Part shown: positions 1 through 10,399 of the stretch, piece after piece
How positions within the stretch are numbered: position 1 is the stretch's first letter
Layout of the letters: each line of letters begins with the position of its first letter
DNA from: Chloroflexota bacterium
GTDB taxonomy: Bacteria > Chloroflexota > Dehalococcoidia > UBA2979
DNA: 57,474 nucleotides
Direction of reading: 5' to 3'
Assembly (NCBI GenBank): GCA_009840945.1
Contig: VXMU01000091.1
Location: 1 to 57,474 of the forward strand
Notes under the pieces: model-generated
The model's database searches: none
What the model was told of the DNA's origin: nothing
The model's input: the letters and a program-made list of their open reading frames with translations, nothing else
Made by a program: the position numbers and the translations under genes

Positions 1-33
1 CGGCTTCGTCCGCTCGAACTTCCCTCGCGCCAT
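1..33 (-). CDS. tuf: Elongation factor Tu, N-terminus only (runs off window)
   Basis: Reverse complement of 1-33 reads ATGGCGCGAGGGAAGTTCGAGCGGACGAAGCCG = MARGKFERTKP, the typical EF-Tu N-terminus; located directly after fusA as in str operons. Confidence 0.85.
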   Translation of the reverse strand, partial: MARGKFERTKP

Positions 34-84
34 CTCCCGCTCTCCTGTCTCCCCGACGCCCCTCGGGGCCCGCCGGTCTGCCTG

Positions 85-2172
85 CTATACCCGCGCGCCG
101 GCCCGGTCACCCGCGACCTCGCGGGCGACGCCGTCCGGCGCCTCTTCGTAGTGATCGAACTCCATCGAGTAGGTCGCGCGGCCCTGCGTCAGCGAGCGGA
201 CGTCCGTGGCGTACCCGAAGGTCTCCGCCAGCGGCACCAGCGCCGCGATCACCTGCGCGTTGCCGCGCGGCTCCGACCCCAGCACGGTACCGCGACGCTG
301 GCTGATGTCGCCCAGCACGTCGCCGAAGTGGTCGTCCGGGGTCACGACCTCCACCCTCATGACCGGCTCCAGCAGCACCGAGGCGCCCTTCTCGAGCGCC
401 TCGCGCATGCCCATGGTCCCGGCCGTCTGGAACGCCATCTCCGAGGAGTCCACCGCGTGGAACGAGCCGTCGACGACGGCCACCGCGACGTCCACCACCG
501 GGAAGCCCGCGCGTGCGCCCGCGCTCAACGCGCGCTCGACGCCCTGCCGGACGGCGCTGATGTACTCGCGCGGGATCGACCCGCCGACCGTGCGGTCCTC
601 GAAGCTGAATCCGGCGCCGGGCTCGCGCGGCGCGACCTCGAGCACGCAGTGCCCGTACTGGCCGCGGCCGCCCGTCTGGCGCACGAAGCGGCCCTCGGTG
701 CGCACCTCGCGCCGCATGGTCTCGCGGTAGGCGACCTGCGGGCGGCCGACGTTGGCCTCCACGCGGTGCTCGCGCCGCATGCGGTCGACGATGACCTCGA
801 GGTGCAACTCGCCCATGCCGGAGATGACGGTCTGCCCGGTCTCCTCGTCGTAGCGCACCTTGAAGGTGGGATCCTCCTCGGCCAGCCGCTGCAGCGACTC
901 GCCCAGGCGGTCCTGGTCGTCGCGCGTGCGCGGCTCGATGGCCACGGAGATGACCGGCGCGGGGAAGCTGATCGCCTCCAGCACCACCGGCTGGTCCGGC
1001 GAGCTCAGCGTGTCGCCGGTGAAGGTGTCCTTGAGGCCGATCCCCGCGGCGATCTCACCCGCGTAGACCTCCTCGATGTCCTCGCGCGAGTCGGCGTGCA
1101 TGCGTAGCAGCCGCCCGAAGCGCTCGCGGCGGTTGCGGCCGGTGTTGAGCACGCGCTCGCCGGAGCGCACGACGCCCGAGTAGACGCGGAAGAAGACGAG
1201 CCGCCCAACGAACGGGTCGGAGACGACCTTGAAGGCGAGCGCGGTGAGCGGCTCGTCGTCGGATGCGGCGCGCTCGTAGGTCACCTCGGTGTCGCTCACG
1301 TCGTGGGCGACTACCGGCGGCACCTCGAGCGGCGAGGGCAGGTAGGTCACCACCGCGTCCAGCAGCGGCTGCACGCCCTTGTTGCGCAGCGCCGAGCCGG
1401 CGAGGACCGGGGTGACGGCGTTGCTGATGGTCGCGCGGCGGATTGCCTTCTGCAGCTCGGTCACGCCGATCTCGTGGCCCTCGAGGAACGAGACCAGCAG
1501 CTGGTCGTCGTGCTCGGCCAGGCGCTCCACCATGGCTTCGCGCGCCACGCGCGCGGCGTCCTCGTACTGCACGGGGATGACGTCCTCGGCGACGGTCTCG
1601 CCGCGGTCGCCGCCGAAACGCAGCGCGCGCATGGTGACGAGGTCGATGACGCCACCGAAGGCGTCCTCGACGCCGAGCGGGAGCTGGAGCGGCACGGGCA
1701 CGGCGCCCAGGCGCTCCTCGATCATCCGCAGCGTGCGGTCGAAGTCCGCGCCGGTGCGGTCCATCTTGTTGACGAAGCAGATGCGCGGCACCTGGTACTT
1801 GTTGGCCTGCCGCCACACCGTCTCGGACTGCGGCTCCACGCCCGCGACGCCGTCGAACACCACCACGCCGCCGTCGAGCACGCGCAGTGAGCGCTCGACC
1901 TCGACGGTGAAGTCGACGTGGCCGGGGGTGTCGATGATGTTGATCTGGTGGTCCTGCCACTCGGCGGTGGTGGCGGCGGAGGTGATGGTGATGCCGCGTT
2001 CGCGCTCCTGCTCCATCCAGTCCATCACCGCGGTGCCCTCGTGCGTCTCGCCGAGGCGGTAGGTGCGGCCGGTGTAGTAGAGGATGCGCTCGGACACGGT
2101 GGTCTTGCCGGCATCGATGTGGGCGATGATGCCGATGTTGCGGACGCGTTCCAGCGGGGTCTCACGGGTCAT
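85..2172 (-). CDS. fusA: Elongation factor G
   Basis: 695 aa; [57 protein letters not shown]. Confidence 0.98.
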   Translation of the reverse strand: MTRETPLERVRNIGIIAHIDAGKTTVSERILYYTGRTYRLGETHEGTAVMDWMEQERERGITITSAATTAEWQDHQINIIDTPGHVDFTVEVERSLRVLDGGVVVFDGVAGVEPQSETVWRQANKYQVPRICFVNKMDRTGADFDRTLRMIEERLGAVPVPLQLPLGVEDAFGGVIDLVTMRALRFGGDRGETVAEDVIPVQYEDAARVAREAMVERLAEHDDQLLVSFLEGHEIGVTELQKAIRRATISNAVTPVLAGSALRNKGVQPLLDAVVTYLPSPLEVPPVVAHDVSDTEVTYERAASDDEPLTALAFKVVSDPFVGRLVFFRVYSGVVRSGERVLNTGRNRRERFGRLLRMHADSREDIEEVYAGEIAAGIGLKDTFTGDTLSSPDQPVVLEAISFPAPVISVAIEPRTRDDQDRLGESLQRLAEEDPTFKVRYDEETGQTVISGMGELHLEVIVDRMRREHRVEANVGRPQVAYRETMRREVRTEGRFVRQTGGRGQYGHCVLEVAPREPGAGFSFEDRTVGGSIPREYISAVRQGVERALSAGARAGFPVVDVAVAVVDGSFHAVDSSEMAFQTAGTMGMREALEKGASVLLEPVMRVEVVTPDDHFGDVLGDISQRRGTVLGSEPRGNAQVIAALVPLAETFGYATDVRSLTQGRATYSMEFDHYEEAPDGVAREVAGDRAGARV

Positions 2173-2238
2173 GTCGTCTGATGCTCCCTCGACACGTGAC
2201 GGTCCCGCCGGGCCGTCCGATGGTCTCCTGCATGATTT

Positions 2239-2262
2239 CGCCCCCGGCCATTGCCGGGGGCG
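2239..2262. other. Strong 10-bp stem / 4-nt loop hairpin between rpsG and fusA
   Basis: CGCCCCCGGC-catt-GCCGGGGGCG, perfect inverted repeat in the 111-nt rpsG-fusA spacer; no U-tract. Confidence 0.7.
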
Positions 2263-2283
2263 TGCTTGCCGGAAGTCCGGCGC

Positions 2284-2751
2284 TTACCAGCGATAGTGGA
2301 CGAACGCACGGTTGGCCTCCGCCATCCGGTGCGTCTCCTCCTTGCGGCGTACCGCCACGCCGGTGTTGTTCGCGGCGTCCAGGACTTCCGACGCCAGCCG
2401 CTCCTCCATGGAGCGTCCGCCGCGTCCGCGCGCCGCATTCAGCAGCCAGCGCAGAGCGAGCGCCTGACGGCGCTCGGCACGGATGTCCACCGGGACCTGG
2501 TACGTCGCGCCGCCTACGCGGCGCGGCTTGACCTCGATCACCGGGGTCACGTTGCGCACGGCCTGCTCGAAGACATCGATGCCCGGGCGGCCGGTCTGCT
2601 CCTCCACGCGGTCGAGCGCGCGGTAGACGATGCGCTCGGCGGTGCTCTTCTTGCCATTCATCAGCACCTTGTTGGTGAACGCGGTGACGAGCCGCGACTG
2701 GAATCGCGGGTCGGGCTCGACGGGGCGGCGCTCGGCTCTGTTGCGACGCAC
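2284..2751 (-). CDS. rpsG: 30S ribosomal protein S7
   Basis: 155 aa; [43 protein letters not shown]. Confidence 0.98.
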   Translation of the reverse strand: MRRNRAERRPVEPDPRFQSRLVTAFTNKVLMNGKKSTAERIVYRALDRVEEQTGRPGIDVFEQAVRNVTPVIEVKPRRVGGATYQVPVDIRAERRQALALRWLLNAARGRGGRSMEERLASEVLDAANNTGVAVRRKEETHRMAEANRAFVHYRW

Positions 2752-2757
2752 GTCCGG

Positions 2758-3171
2758 CTACTCCTTGCGCGTTCCGTACTTGCTGCGGCCGCGGCGCCGG
2801 CCCTCGACGCCGGTGGCGTCCAGCGCGCCGCGCACCACGTGGTAGCGCACGCCCGGCAGGTCCTTGACGCGGCCGCCGCGCACGAGCACCACGGAGTGCT
2901 CCTGCAGCGTGTGGCCCTCGCCCGGGATGTAGGCGGTGACCTCGATGCCGTTGGTGAGGCGCACGCGGCAGACCTTCCGCAGCGCGGAGTTCGGCTTCTT
3001 GGGGGTGACGGTGCGGACCTGGGTGCAGACGCCCCGCTTCTGGGGCGAGCCCTTCTTGCCGCGCGTCATGCGGTTGGTGAGCGAGTTGTAGCGGAAGCGC
3101 AGCGCGGGCGCCTTGGTCTTCTTCGAGACCGGCTTACGACCCTTGCGAACCAGCTGGTTGATGGTTGGCAA
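2758..3171 (-). CDS. rpsL: 30S ribosomal protein S12 (TTG start)
   Basis: [27 protein letters not shown] start at 3171 preceded by GAGGAAG; 137 aa. The 180-aa ORF in the track is over-extended. Confidence 0.95.
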   Translation of the reverse strand: MPTINQLVRKGRKPVSKKTKAPALRFRYNSLTNRMTRGKKGSPQKRGVCTQVRTVTPKKPNSALRKVCRVRLTNGIEVTAYIPGEGHTLQEHSVVLVRGGRVKDLPGVRYHVVRGALDATGVEGRRRGRSKYGTRKE

Positions 3172-3385
3172 CGTGGCTTCCTCGTCCGTTACGTCTTCCG
3201 AACTCGCCTTGCGAGTTCTGTTATCCACACGACCCGGCGGCTGTTCCGAGGCACAAAGAACGGCCAGCAGGCTGCGGTGTGAGCCTCGCGGCGCTTGCAC
3301 CTTCAGGTGCTGTGCCGCCGGTCCTCACCCGCCTCGGCCAACCGACCGTTACACAGGGTGTGCGCTGCCGAGCGCGCAACAAAGA

Positions 3386-3414
3386 AGATTACGTAGTGCC
3401 CGGAGCAGTGTCAA
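3386..3414 (-). promoter_or_regulatory. Predicted sigma70-type promoter for the str operon
   Basis: Minus strand TTGACA (3409-3414), 17-nt spacer, TAATCT (3386-3391). Confidence 0.75.
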
Positions 3415-3521
3415 CGAGCGTAGCGTGTCGCCTCCCGCCCGGCGAACGCAACGAGATCACCAGTATCGCGGTGACGAGGCGTCCCGTACTGTGACACAGA
3501 TGGTCACGAACTGAGAATACC

Positions 3522-3788
3522 TTACGGCGATGGGTTTCCCCGTGCCACCGACGCCTGGTGACCCGTGAGGAAGTGGGCGATGCGTCCATAGCCCTCAGCG
3601 GCGGAGTACTGGCCGGCGCCGTGCTCGGCCTCCACGGCAACGATGAACGCGGCCAGTTCTCCCTCGGGGCTGTCGGGGGGCGCCGTCAGAATGCGCTGCA
3701 AGGCCTCAGCGAAGAGCGTGTCGAACGGCAACTGCCCCGACACGTAGCGGTGTGCGAGGTCGAAGAGCCTGACAGGGGAGTGATCCAT
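3522..3788 (-). CDS. Hypothetical protein (88 aa)
   Basis: MDHSPVRLFDLAHRYVSGQLPFDTLFAEALQRIL...; plausible protein composition; no long competing ORF. Confidence 0.55.
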   Translation of the reverse strand: MDHSPVRLFDLAHRYVSGQLPFDTLFAEALQRILTAPPDSPEGELAAFIVAVEAEHGAGQYSAAEGYGRIAHFLTGHQASVARGNPSP

Positions 3789-4125
3789 GGCGCCCTCCGT
3801 CGAGTGGCCCGCTCATCCGCAACCAGTCCAGCCCGAGGCGATTCGGCGCGCCTTCAACGAGGGCCTCTACTACGAGCGCATGCTCTCCGGGGAAATCGAG
3901 GCGAGACTCCGGAATGACTCCCACCCGGAACGTCCCGTAGGCGACGAACCGATATGCACACGCTCGCAGATGTACTCGTACTGGCTCAACGGAGTCCCGG
4001 TAGCCCTTGTCCACCAATATACACGCCCGGACGGCTCAATCGGGGCATCGGGGCGCCCTGATCCGAAGGTGCTCGTGCTCGATGACGGCTCAACGTTGCG
4101 GCCCGTCAGCGCCGGCGGGCTGTAG
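3787..4125 (+). CDS. Hypothetical protein (112 aa)
   Basis: MAPSVEWPAHPQPVQPEAIRRAFNEGLYYERMLSGEIEARLRND...; divergent from the preceding ORF; start codons overlap at CCATGG. Confidence 0.55.
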   Translation: MAPSVEWPAHPQPVQPEAIRRAFNEGLYYERMLSGEIEARLRNDSHPERPVGDEPICTRSQMYSYWLNGVPVALVHQYTRPDGSIGASGRPDPKVLVLDDGSTLRPVSAGGL

Positions 4126-4135
4126 GCCCGCGCCC

Positions 4136-4936
4136 TCAACGAGCACGCCGAGTCCGCAGCGGGGGCCGCCGCCGCGGCTGGCGCGGCCACTCGATGCGCC
4201 GGAACGCCTCGCGGTAGCGCGGCAGATCCGAGGTGTCCTCGCCGCGCGAGGCAGCCTCCGTCGCGGCTCGCTCGCGCCAGGCCTGCATCAGCTGCTCGGG
4301 CGTGCGGCCCACCTGCGAGAAGTGCGCGGAGACCGCCCGCACCTTCGTCTCCAGCACGGACTCGATGTCCACGTAGACGTCCGGCTCCGTGGCGCCGGCC
4401 AGCAGCATCATCTGCGGGCGGTGCGGCTCCAGGCCCTCCTCCTCGATCTGCTCGGGGAAGAAGAGCCGGTCGTCGGTGTCGGGCCAGATCGCGTCGTAGG
4501 TGGCCTGGCCGATGTGCCGGTGGTCGCGGTGGTTGAAGCCGGGGCGGAAGCCGTCCCAGGTGATCACGAGCATCGGCCGCAGCCGCCTGAGCTGGCGCAC
4601 CACCAGGCCGCGCAGCTCGTCGTCCGCCCTGAGCGCGCCGTCGCCGAAGCCGAGGAAGATCGGCTCGTTCGCGCCGAGGATGCGCGCGGCCTCGCGCTGC
4701 TCCTCCTCGCGCTCGGCGGCCAGCATCTGCGGGGTGCGACGCGGGTCCTTCGTGCCCTTGTTGCCGTTGGTGGCGATCAGCATGTCGACCGTCCAGCCGA
4801 CGGCCGTGAGCAGCGCGACGGTGCCGCCGCACATGAACTCGCTGTCGTCGGGGTGCGCGGTCAGCACGAACGCGCGGCGCTCCTCGATGTTCTCGGTGAG
4901 CGCCTCGACGGTCGTGATGTCGATGGTGGGAGACAT
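4136..4936 (-). CDS. PIG-L/LmbE family deacetylase (MshB-like)
   Basis: VLTAHPDDSEFMCGGTVALL (AHPDD motif) and GFNHRDHRHIG, typical of the GlcNAc-PI de-N-acetylase family. Confidence 0.85.
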   Translation of the reverse strand: MSPTIDITTVEALTENIEERRAFVLTAHPDDSEFMCGGTVALLTAVGWTVDMLIATNGNKGTKDPRRTPQMLAAEREEEQREAARILGANEPIFLGFGDGALRADDELRGLVVRQLRRLRPMLVITWDGFRPGFNHRDHRHIGQATYDAIWPDTDDRLFFPEQIEEEGLEPHRPQMMLLAGATEPDVYVDIESVLETKVRAVSAHFSQVGRTPEQLMQAWRERAATEAASRGEDTSDLPRYREAFRRIEWPRQPRRRPPLRTRRAR

Positions 4937-4954
4937 GCGCGCGTCCCTGCCCCG

Positions 4955-6244
4955 CTACGTGGCGCTGCCGGCGGGCGCCGGGACGGCGACGGCGTCGCGC
5001 ACGAGGTGGGCGTAGAGGTCGGCGAGCTGCGTGGCGACGGAGCTCCAGTCGTAGACGCGCATCGCCTCCGCGGCGTCCTCGCCCATCCGCGCGCGCAGCG
5101 CCTCGTCGCCAAGCAGGCGGTCGAGCTGGCGCGCGAACAGGTCCGGGCTGCGCCACGGGATGAGGTAGCCGGTCACGCCGTCCGCCACCGTCGAGGCGAG
5201 CCCGCCGACGCGCGAGGCGACGACCGGCACGCCGGAGGCCATCGCCTCCGCCGCCACCAGCCCGAACGACTCGTAGCGCGACGGCATCACCACCACGTCG
5301 GCGGCGTTGTAGTACGTCCCGATCTGCTCGTGCGTGACCGAGCCGACGAAGCGCACCAGGTCACTCACGCCGGCGTCCTCGGCGATGCGGCGCAGCCGCG
5401 CCACCTCGGCGCGGGAGCGGTCGTCGCCGCCGATGACCAGCAGCTGCACGCCCTCGCGCTCCGTCATCTCGCCCAGCGCCCCGATGAGCACGTCGAGGCC
5501 CTTCGGGGCCTCGATGCGCCCGGCGGCGAGCAGGATGCGCGCGGCGGGGTCGATGCCGAGCTCGGCTCGGGCGGCGGCGCGGTCGCGCGGGCGGAAGCGC
5601 TCGCGGTCCACGCCCGGCGGGATCACGGCGACGCGGCGGGCCGGCACGCCGTAGAGCTCGCCGAGCAGCCGCATCTCGTGGTCGGTCGCCACGACCACGC
5701 GGTCGACGTCGTGGACGAGCATGCGCTCGGCGTCGACGCGCGCGTCGGGCTCGTACTCGGAGTAGCCGACGGCGAGCTTGACGTCGGCGAGCGTGTGGAA
5801 CATCGCCACATGCGGCGCGTCCCACGCGCGGGCCAGCACCCGGCCGGCGACGGCGGAGAGCCAGTAGTGCGAGTGGACGAGGTCGTACTCCGTGCCCTCG
5901 GCGGCGGCGAACGCGAGCACGCCGGAGGCGAAGTCGTCGGCGAAGCCGTCCATCTCCTCCTTCTCGACGCGCTCGGCGGGCCCGGCCTCGACGTGGACGA
6001 GGCGGACGCCGTCGGTGACGGCCTCGACCTCGGGCGCGAAGGGGTCGGTGCGGCGCGTGAAGACGTCGACGCGGAGCCCGGCGCCGGCCAGCGCGGCCGA
6101 GACGGCGCGGACATACACGTTCATCCCGCCGGTCTCGCGGCCGCCGAGCGGCGCGAGCGGCGAGGTGTGCATCGAGATCATCGCGACCCGGCGGACGGGC
6201 GTTGGCGCGGCGATGGCCGCGTGCAGACCGTTCGCGAGGGTCAT
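4955..6244 (-). CDS. Family 4 glycosyltransferase (MshA / sucrose-phosphate-synthase-like)
   Basis: MTLANGLH...RRVAMISMHTSPLAPLGGRETGGMNVYVR; IPPGVDRERF; MPSRYESFGLVAAEAMASGVPVVAS; 429 aa from ATG at 6244. Confidence 0.85.
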   Translation of the reverse strand: MTLANGLHAAIAAPTPVRRVAMISMHTSPLAPLGGRETGGMNVYVRAVSAALAGAGLRVDVFTRRTDPFAPEVEAVTDGVRLVHVEAGPAERVEKEEMDGFADDFASGVLAFAAAEGTEYDLVHSHYWLSAVAGRVLARAWDAPHVAMFHTLADVKLAVGYSEYEPDARVDAERMLVHDVDRVVVATDHEMRLLGELYGVPARRVAVIPPGVDRERFRPRDRAAARAELGIDPAARILLAAGRIEAPKGLDVLIGALGEMTEREGVQLLVIGGDDRSRAEVARLRRIAEDAGVSDLVRFVGSVTHEQIGTYYNAADVVVMPSRYESFGLVAAEAMASGVPVVASRVGGLASTVADGVTGYLIPWRSPDLFARQLDRLLGDEALRARMGEDAAEAMRVYDWSSVATQLADLYAHLVRDAVAVPAPAGSAT

Positions 6245-6294
6245 CGGGACAGCATCATCCGGATTGTGGTTCTCCCGCCTGGGTCCCTCCGCGG

Positions 6295-6894
6295 CTAGCG
6301 CGGGGGACGGATCAACTCGAGGAACTCGGAGCGCGTGTTGGCGTCGCTGCGGAACGCGCCGCGCATCGCCGAGGTCACCATCTTCGAGCCCGGCTTGCGC
6401 ACGCCGCGCGCGGTCATGCAGAGGTGCTCGGCCTCGATCACCACGCCCACGCCGCGCGCGTTCAGCGCCTCCTCGATGCATTCCGCGACCTGGTTGGTCA
6501 GCCGCTCCTGCACCTGCGGACGCCGCGCGAAGATCTCGACGGCGCGCGCGAGCTTGGAGAGGCCGACGATGCGCCCGTCCGGCAGGTAGCCGACGTGCGC
6601 CTGGCCGTGGAAGGGCATGAAGTGATGCTCGCACATGGAGTGGAACGGGATCTCGCGCAGGATCACGAGCTCGTCGTGGCCTTCCTCGAACCCGACCGCC
6701 AGCACCTCGCGCGGATCGCGGTCCAGGCCGTCGAACATCTCGCGGTACATCGCGGCGATGCGACGGGGCGAGTCGCGCAGCCCCTCGCGGTCGGGGTCCT
6801 CGCCGATGGCGGCGATGAGCGCCCGCACGGCGTCCTCGGCCGCGTCGACATCGAACCCCCCGCGGGTCAGCGGGGCCGTGTGGATGGCCGTCAC
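6295..6894 (-). CDS. folE: GTP cyclohydrolase I
   Basis: [53 protein letters not shown] start at 6894. Confidence 0.96.
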   Translation of the reverse strand: MTAIHTAPLTRGGFDVDAAEDAVRALIAAIGEDPDREGLRDSPRRIAAMYREMFDGLDRDPREVLAVGFEEGHDELVILREIPFHSMCEHHFMPFHGQAHVGYLPDGRIVGLSKLARAVEIFARRPQVQERLTNQVAECIEEALNARGVGVVIEAEHLCMTARGVRKPGSKMVTSAMRGAFRSDANTRSEFLELIRPPR

Positions 6895-7030
6895 GCGAAG
6901 TCCCTTCCATCCGCGACACTCGACGCCGGCCGACACGACAGCAGGCGTGGGCACGATCGGGCGCCGTGTCCGGCGCCGCGCACGATCGTAGCACGACCCC
7001 GTACCCCGTGGGGGTACGCGAGGCCGCGGG

Positions 7031-8101
7031 CTACGGTGCGCGCCAGCCCAGCGCCGCCGCGACCTCCTCGGCCTCGGCGGTCGTCTCGTGCGTCACGGCG
7101 TCGATGCCGAGCGCCGTCTCCGGGTCCTTCAGTCCCGACCCCGTGATCACGCACACCGCCGTCAGCCCCTCGAGCGACTCGCCCGAGCGCGCCATGGCGA
7201 AGAGCCCGGCGACCGAGGCCGCCGACGCCGGCTCGCAGAACACGCCTTCGTCGGCCGCGAGGCGCTCGTACGCCTCGAGGATCTCCTCGTCGGTAACGGC
7301 GCTGATCGACCCACCGGACTCGTCGCGCGCCGTCACCGCGCCTTGCCACGACGCCGGGTTGCCGATGCGGATCGCGGTCGCGATGGTCTCCGGGTCGTCG
7401 ACGGGGCCGCCATGGACCAGCGGGGCGGCGCCCGCGGCCTGGAAGCCCCAGATGCGCGGGCGCGTCGCCGCGCGCTCGCGGCGGTGGTACTCGACGAAGC
7501 CCATCCAGTACGCGGTGATGTTGCCGGCGTTGCCCACGGGGATCGCGAGCACGTCGGGCGCGGCGCCGAGCTCGTCAACGATCTCGAACGCGGCCGTCTT
7601 CTGACCCTGGATGCGGTTCGGGTTGACCGAGTTCAGGAGCACCACCGGGTACGCGTCTGCGAGGGAGCGCGCGACGCGCAGCGCGTCGTCGAACGAGCCG
7701 TCGACGGTGACGATCTCGGCGCCGTGGGCAACGGCCTGCGCGAGCTTGCCCATGGCGACGCGGTTCGCCGGGACGATCACGTACGCGCGCATCCCGTAGC
7801 GCGCCGCGTACGCGGCCATCGACGCCGACGTGTTGCCGGTCGAGGCGCAGATCACGGCCTCGGCGCCGTCCTCGGCGGCCTTCGCGGCGGCCAGCACCAT
7901 CCCCCGGTCCTTGAACGAGCCCGTGGGGTTGGCGAGCTCCAGCTTGAAGTAGAGCGCGCCCAGCCCCAGCTCGCCCTCGAGCTTGCGGGACCGCACGAGC
8001 GGCGTTCCTCCCTCGCCCAGCGTGATGCGGGGCGTGCGATCGGTGACCGGCAGCAGGTCGGCGTAGCGGTCGAGGATGAAGCGGCTGTCCGCCCCGCTCA
8101 C
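7031..8101 (-). CDS. thrC: Threonine synthase
   Basis: [46 protein letters not shown] start at 8101 in a GTGA overlap with the upstream gene. Confidence 0.92.
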   Translation of the reverse strand: MSGADSRFILDRYADLLPVTDRTPRITLGEGGTPLVRSRKLEGELGLGALYFKLELANPTGSFKDRGMVLAAAKAAEDGAEAVICASTGNTSASMAAYAARYGMRAYVIVPANRVAMGKLAQAVAHGAEIVTVDGSFDDALRVARSLADAYPVVLLNSVNPNRIQGQKTAAFEIVDELGAAPDVLAIPVGNAGNITAYWMGFVEYHRRERAATRPRIWGFQAAGAAPLVHGGPVDDPETIATAIRIGNPASWQGAVTARDESGGSISAVTDEEILEAYERLAADEGVFCEPASAASVAGLFAMARSGESLEGLTAVCVITGSGLKDPETALGIDAVTHETTAEAEEVAAALGWRAP

Positions 8102-9075
8102 AGCGGGTGCTCCGGCGCGGTGTGCGGATCGGTGCCCTCGCGCAGCCGGGTGACCAGCTGCTGCCCCTCGCGGAGCCGCTGCTCGATGCCCTCGATCTGC
8201 TTCTCGGTGGCGGTGCGCTCGGCGTCCAGGAGCCGCTGGAAGTGCTCGACCACGGCTTCGCGCAGCATGTCGAGCGCCTCGCTCACCATCAGCAGCCGCT
8301 CGTCGGTGCGCGACGACTGGCGCGCCAGCGCGGCGCGCTCCTCGGCTGCCGCGCCCAGGCGGTCCCGCGCCTCCTCGAGGTACTCGCTGAAGACCGCGAG
8401 GCGTTCCTCGAGCCGGACCCGCGCGGCGCGCTGCTGGTCGATGAGCTCCAGGAGCTCGTCCTCGCGGTCGCGCCGGGCGCGCTCCTGCGCCACTTCCTCC
8501 CCGGTGCGCCGCAGCTCGGTGCGCAGCGTCTCCGCTGTCGCCTCGAGCTGGCTGATCGACGAGCTGAGCTCGGGCAGCGCGAGGTCCAGTCGCTCCTTCG
8601 CCTGCCGTCCCTGCATCGCCAGGTCGGCGGCGGCGCGGATGCGGTTGTCGATGTCCTCCATCCGCCCGGGCCCGAGGGGTGCGTCGTCGGCATCTGCGCG
8701 CTGGCCGTGCATGGAGTCGGCCGACCAGCTCCGCTGCTCCAGCGCCTGCACGCGCTCGTTGAGGCGGCTGATCACCCCCTCGGCCCCCTCGAGGGTCCCC
8801 TGGAGGCGCTGCTGCGCCGTGCGGAGGGCCTGCTGCTCCGTCTCGTGGCGGCGCGTGTTCTCCTCGATCGAGGCGAGGGTGCTCTCGAGGCCGGCGACGG
8901 TGCGTTGCTGCTCGTGCATCGACGAGCGCAGCACGTCGACCTCGTGGCGCAGCCGGTCGGTGTTCTCGCGCAGCGCGGCGAGCTGGCGCTCTGCCCACCC
9001 GGAGACGCCTTCGGGCGGTACGGTGGAGTCGAGGTCGTCCAGGGCCGGCTCGGTGGTCACGCGTTCACCCGTCAT
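8098..9075 (-). CDS. Coiled-coil hypothetical protein
   Basis: 325 aa, Glu/Arg/Leu/Gln-rich with extended heptad-like pattern; sits between hom and thrC. Confidence 0.75.
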   Translation of the reverse strand: MTGERVTTEPALDDLDSTVPPEGVSGWAERQLAALRENTDRLRHEVDVLRSSMHEQQRTVAGLESTLASIEENTRRHETEQQALRTAQQRLQGTLEGAEGVISRLNERVQALEQRSWSADSMHGQRADADDAPLGPGRMEDIDNRIRAAADLAMQGRQAKERLDLALPELSSSISQLEATAETLRTELRRTGEEVAQERARRDREDELLELIDQQRAARVRLEERLAVFSEYLEEARDRLGAAAEERAALARQSSRTDERLLMVSEALDMLREAVVEHFQRLLDAERTATEKQIEGIEQRLREGQQLVTRLREGTDPHTAPEHPL

Positions 9076-9088
9076 GGCGCTGCCCCGC

Positions 9089-10375
9089 TCAGCCCGCCAT
9101 CGCGAGGACGTTCCCGACCTCGACGACCACCTCGGCCGCGGCGATCTCGGCGAGCGCCGACTCCAGCGCCTCGCCGGGGCCGGTGTGCGTGGTGAGGACG
9201 ATCTCGGCCGTGCGGGCGTCCTCGTCCACCTCGAACTGCACGACCGAGGCGATGCTCACCCCGCGCGCACCGAGGGCCGTGCCGATCTCGCCGAGCACGC
9301 CCGGCCGGTCGGCGACCGTCATGCGCACGTAGCGCCGCGCGTGGTGCTCGCCGGGCGAGCGGACGCGCATCGAGCGGTACGCCTGCGGCGGTGGGGGCCG
9401 ACGCTCGGCGACGATATCACGGGCGATGTCGAGCACGTCCGCCAGCACCGCGCTCGATGTCGGCGCGGCCCCGGCGCCGGGGCCCTCCAGCACCACGCGG
9501 CCAACGAGGTCACCTTCGACCTGCACGGCGTTGAGCACGCCGTCGACCTTCGAGAGGGGCTCGTCGCGCGCGATCAGGGTCGGCTGCACGGAGGCGAGCA
9601 GCTCGCCGTCGACGAGCCGCCCCTCGGCGAGCAGCTTGATCGCGTAGCCGAGCGTCGAGGCGTAGCGGATGTCGCGCGCGGTGACCTGCGTGATCCCGCG
9701 CTGCACTACGTCCTCCGGGCCGACCTCCACGTGGAAGGCGAGCCCGCACAGGATCGCGAGCTTGAAGGCGGCGTCGTGGCCCTCGACGTCGGCGGTCGGG
9801 TCGGGCTCGGCGTAGCCGAGGCGCTGCGCGTCGGCGAGCGCGTCGGCGTAGTCGGCGCCGTCCTGCGTCATCGCCGTGAGCATGTAGTTCGTCGTGCCGT
9901 TGATGATGGCGGTGACCGCCGTGATGTCGTTGGCGAGGAGGTCGCGGAAGAGCGGGCTGATGATCGGGATGCCGCCGCCCACAGACGCCTCGTAGAGGAG
10001 CCGCACGCCGCCCTCGGCGGCCAGGTCGCGCAGCGCGGCGCCGTGCTTCGCGATCACCTCCTTGTTGGCGGTGACCACGTGCCGGCCCGACCCCAGCGCC
10101 TCGGCGATGTAGGAGCGCGCGGGCTCCTCGCCGCCCATCAGCTCGACCACGATCGAGGTGGCGTCGTCGCCGAGCACCACGTCGAGGTCGGTCGTGAGCT
10201 GGTGTGGCTCCAGGCCCTCGCGAGCCCTCGATGCGTCGCGCACCAGCGCGTGCCGCAGCTCCAGGCGACGCCCGACCGCGGCCGCGTAGCGCTCGGACCC
10301 CGCCGTGAGCGCACGGATCACACCCGCGCCCACGTTGCCCGCGCCCAGCAGCGAAACGCCAATCGGGTCACTCAC
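9089..10375 (-). CDS. hom: Homoserine dehydrogenase
   Basis: IGVSLLGAGNVGAGVIRAL; VVTANKEVIAKHG; INGTTNYMLTAM; C-terminal ACT-like region. Confidence 0.96.
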   Translation of the reverse strand: MSDPIGVSLLGAGNVGAGVIRALTAGSERYAAAVGRRLELRHALVRDASRAREGLEPHQLTTDLDVVLGDDATSIVVELMGGEEPARSYIAEALGSGRHVVTANKEVIAKHGAALRDLAAEGGVRLLYEASVGGGIPIISPLFRDLLANDITAVTAIINGTTNYMLTAMTQDGADYADALADAQRLGYAEPDPTADVEGHDAAFKLAILCGLAFHVEVGPEDVVQRGITQVTARDIRYASTLGYAIKLLAEGRLVDGELLASVQPTLIARDEPLSKVDGVLNAVQVEGDLVGRVVLEGPGAGAAPTSSAVLADVLDIARDIVAERRPPPPQAYRSMRVRSPGEHHARRYVRMTVADRPGVLGEIGTALGARGVSIASVVQFEVDEDARTAEIVLTTHTGPGEALESALAEIAAAEVVVEVGNVLAMAG

Positions 10376-10399
10376 CGGCTGCCTCCCGACACCTGCTCG

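Noticed and set aside
4007-6298. 763-aa plus-strand ORF
   Set aside because: Antisense to PIG-L and glycosyltransferase genes with low-complexity Arg/Val/Ala/His translation; spurious.
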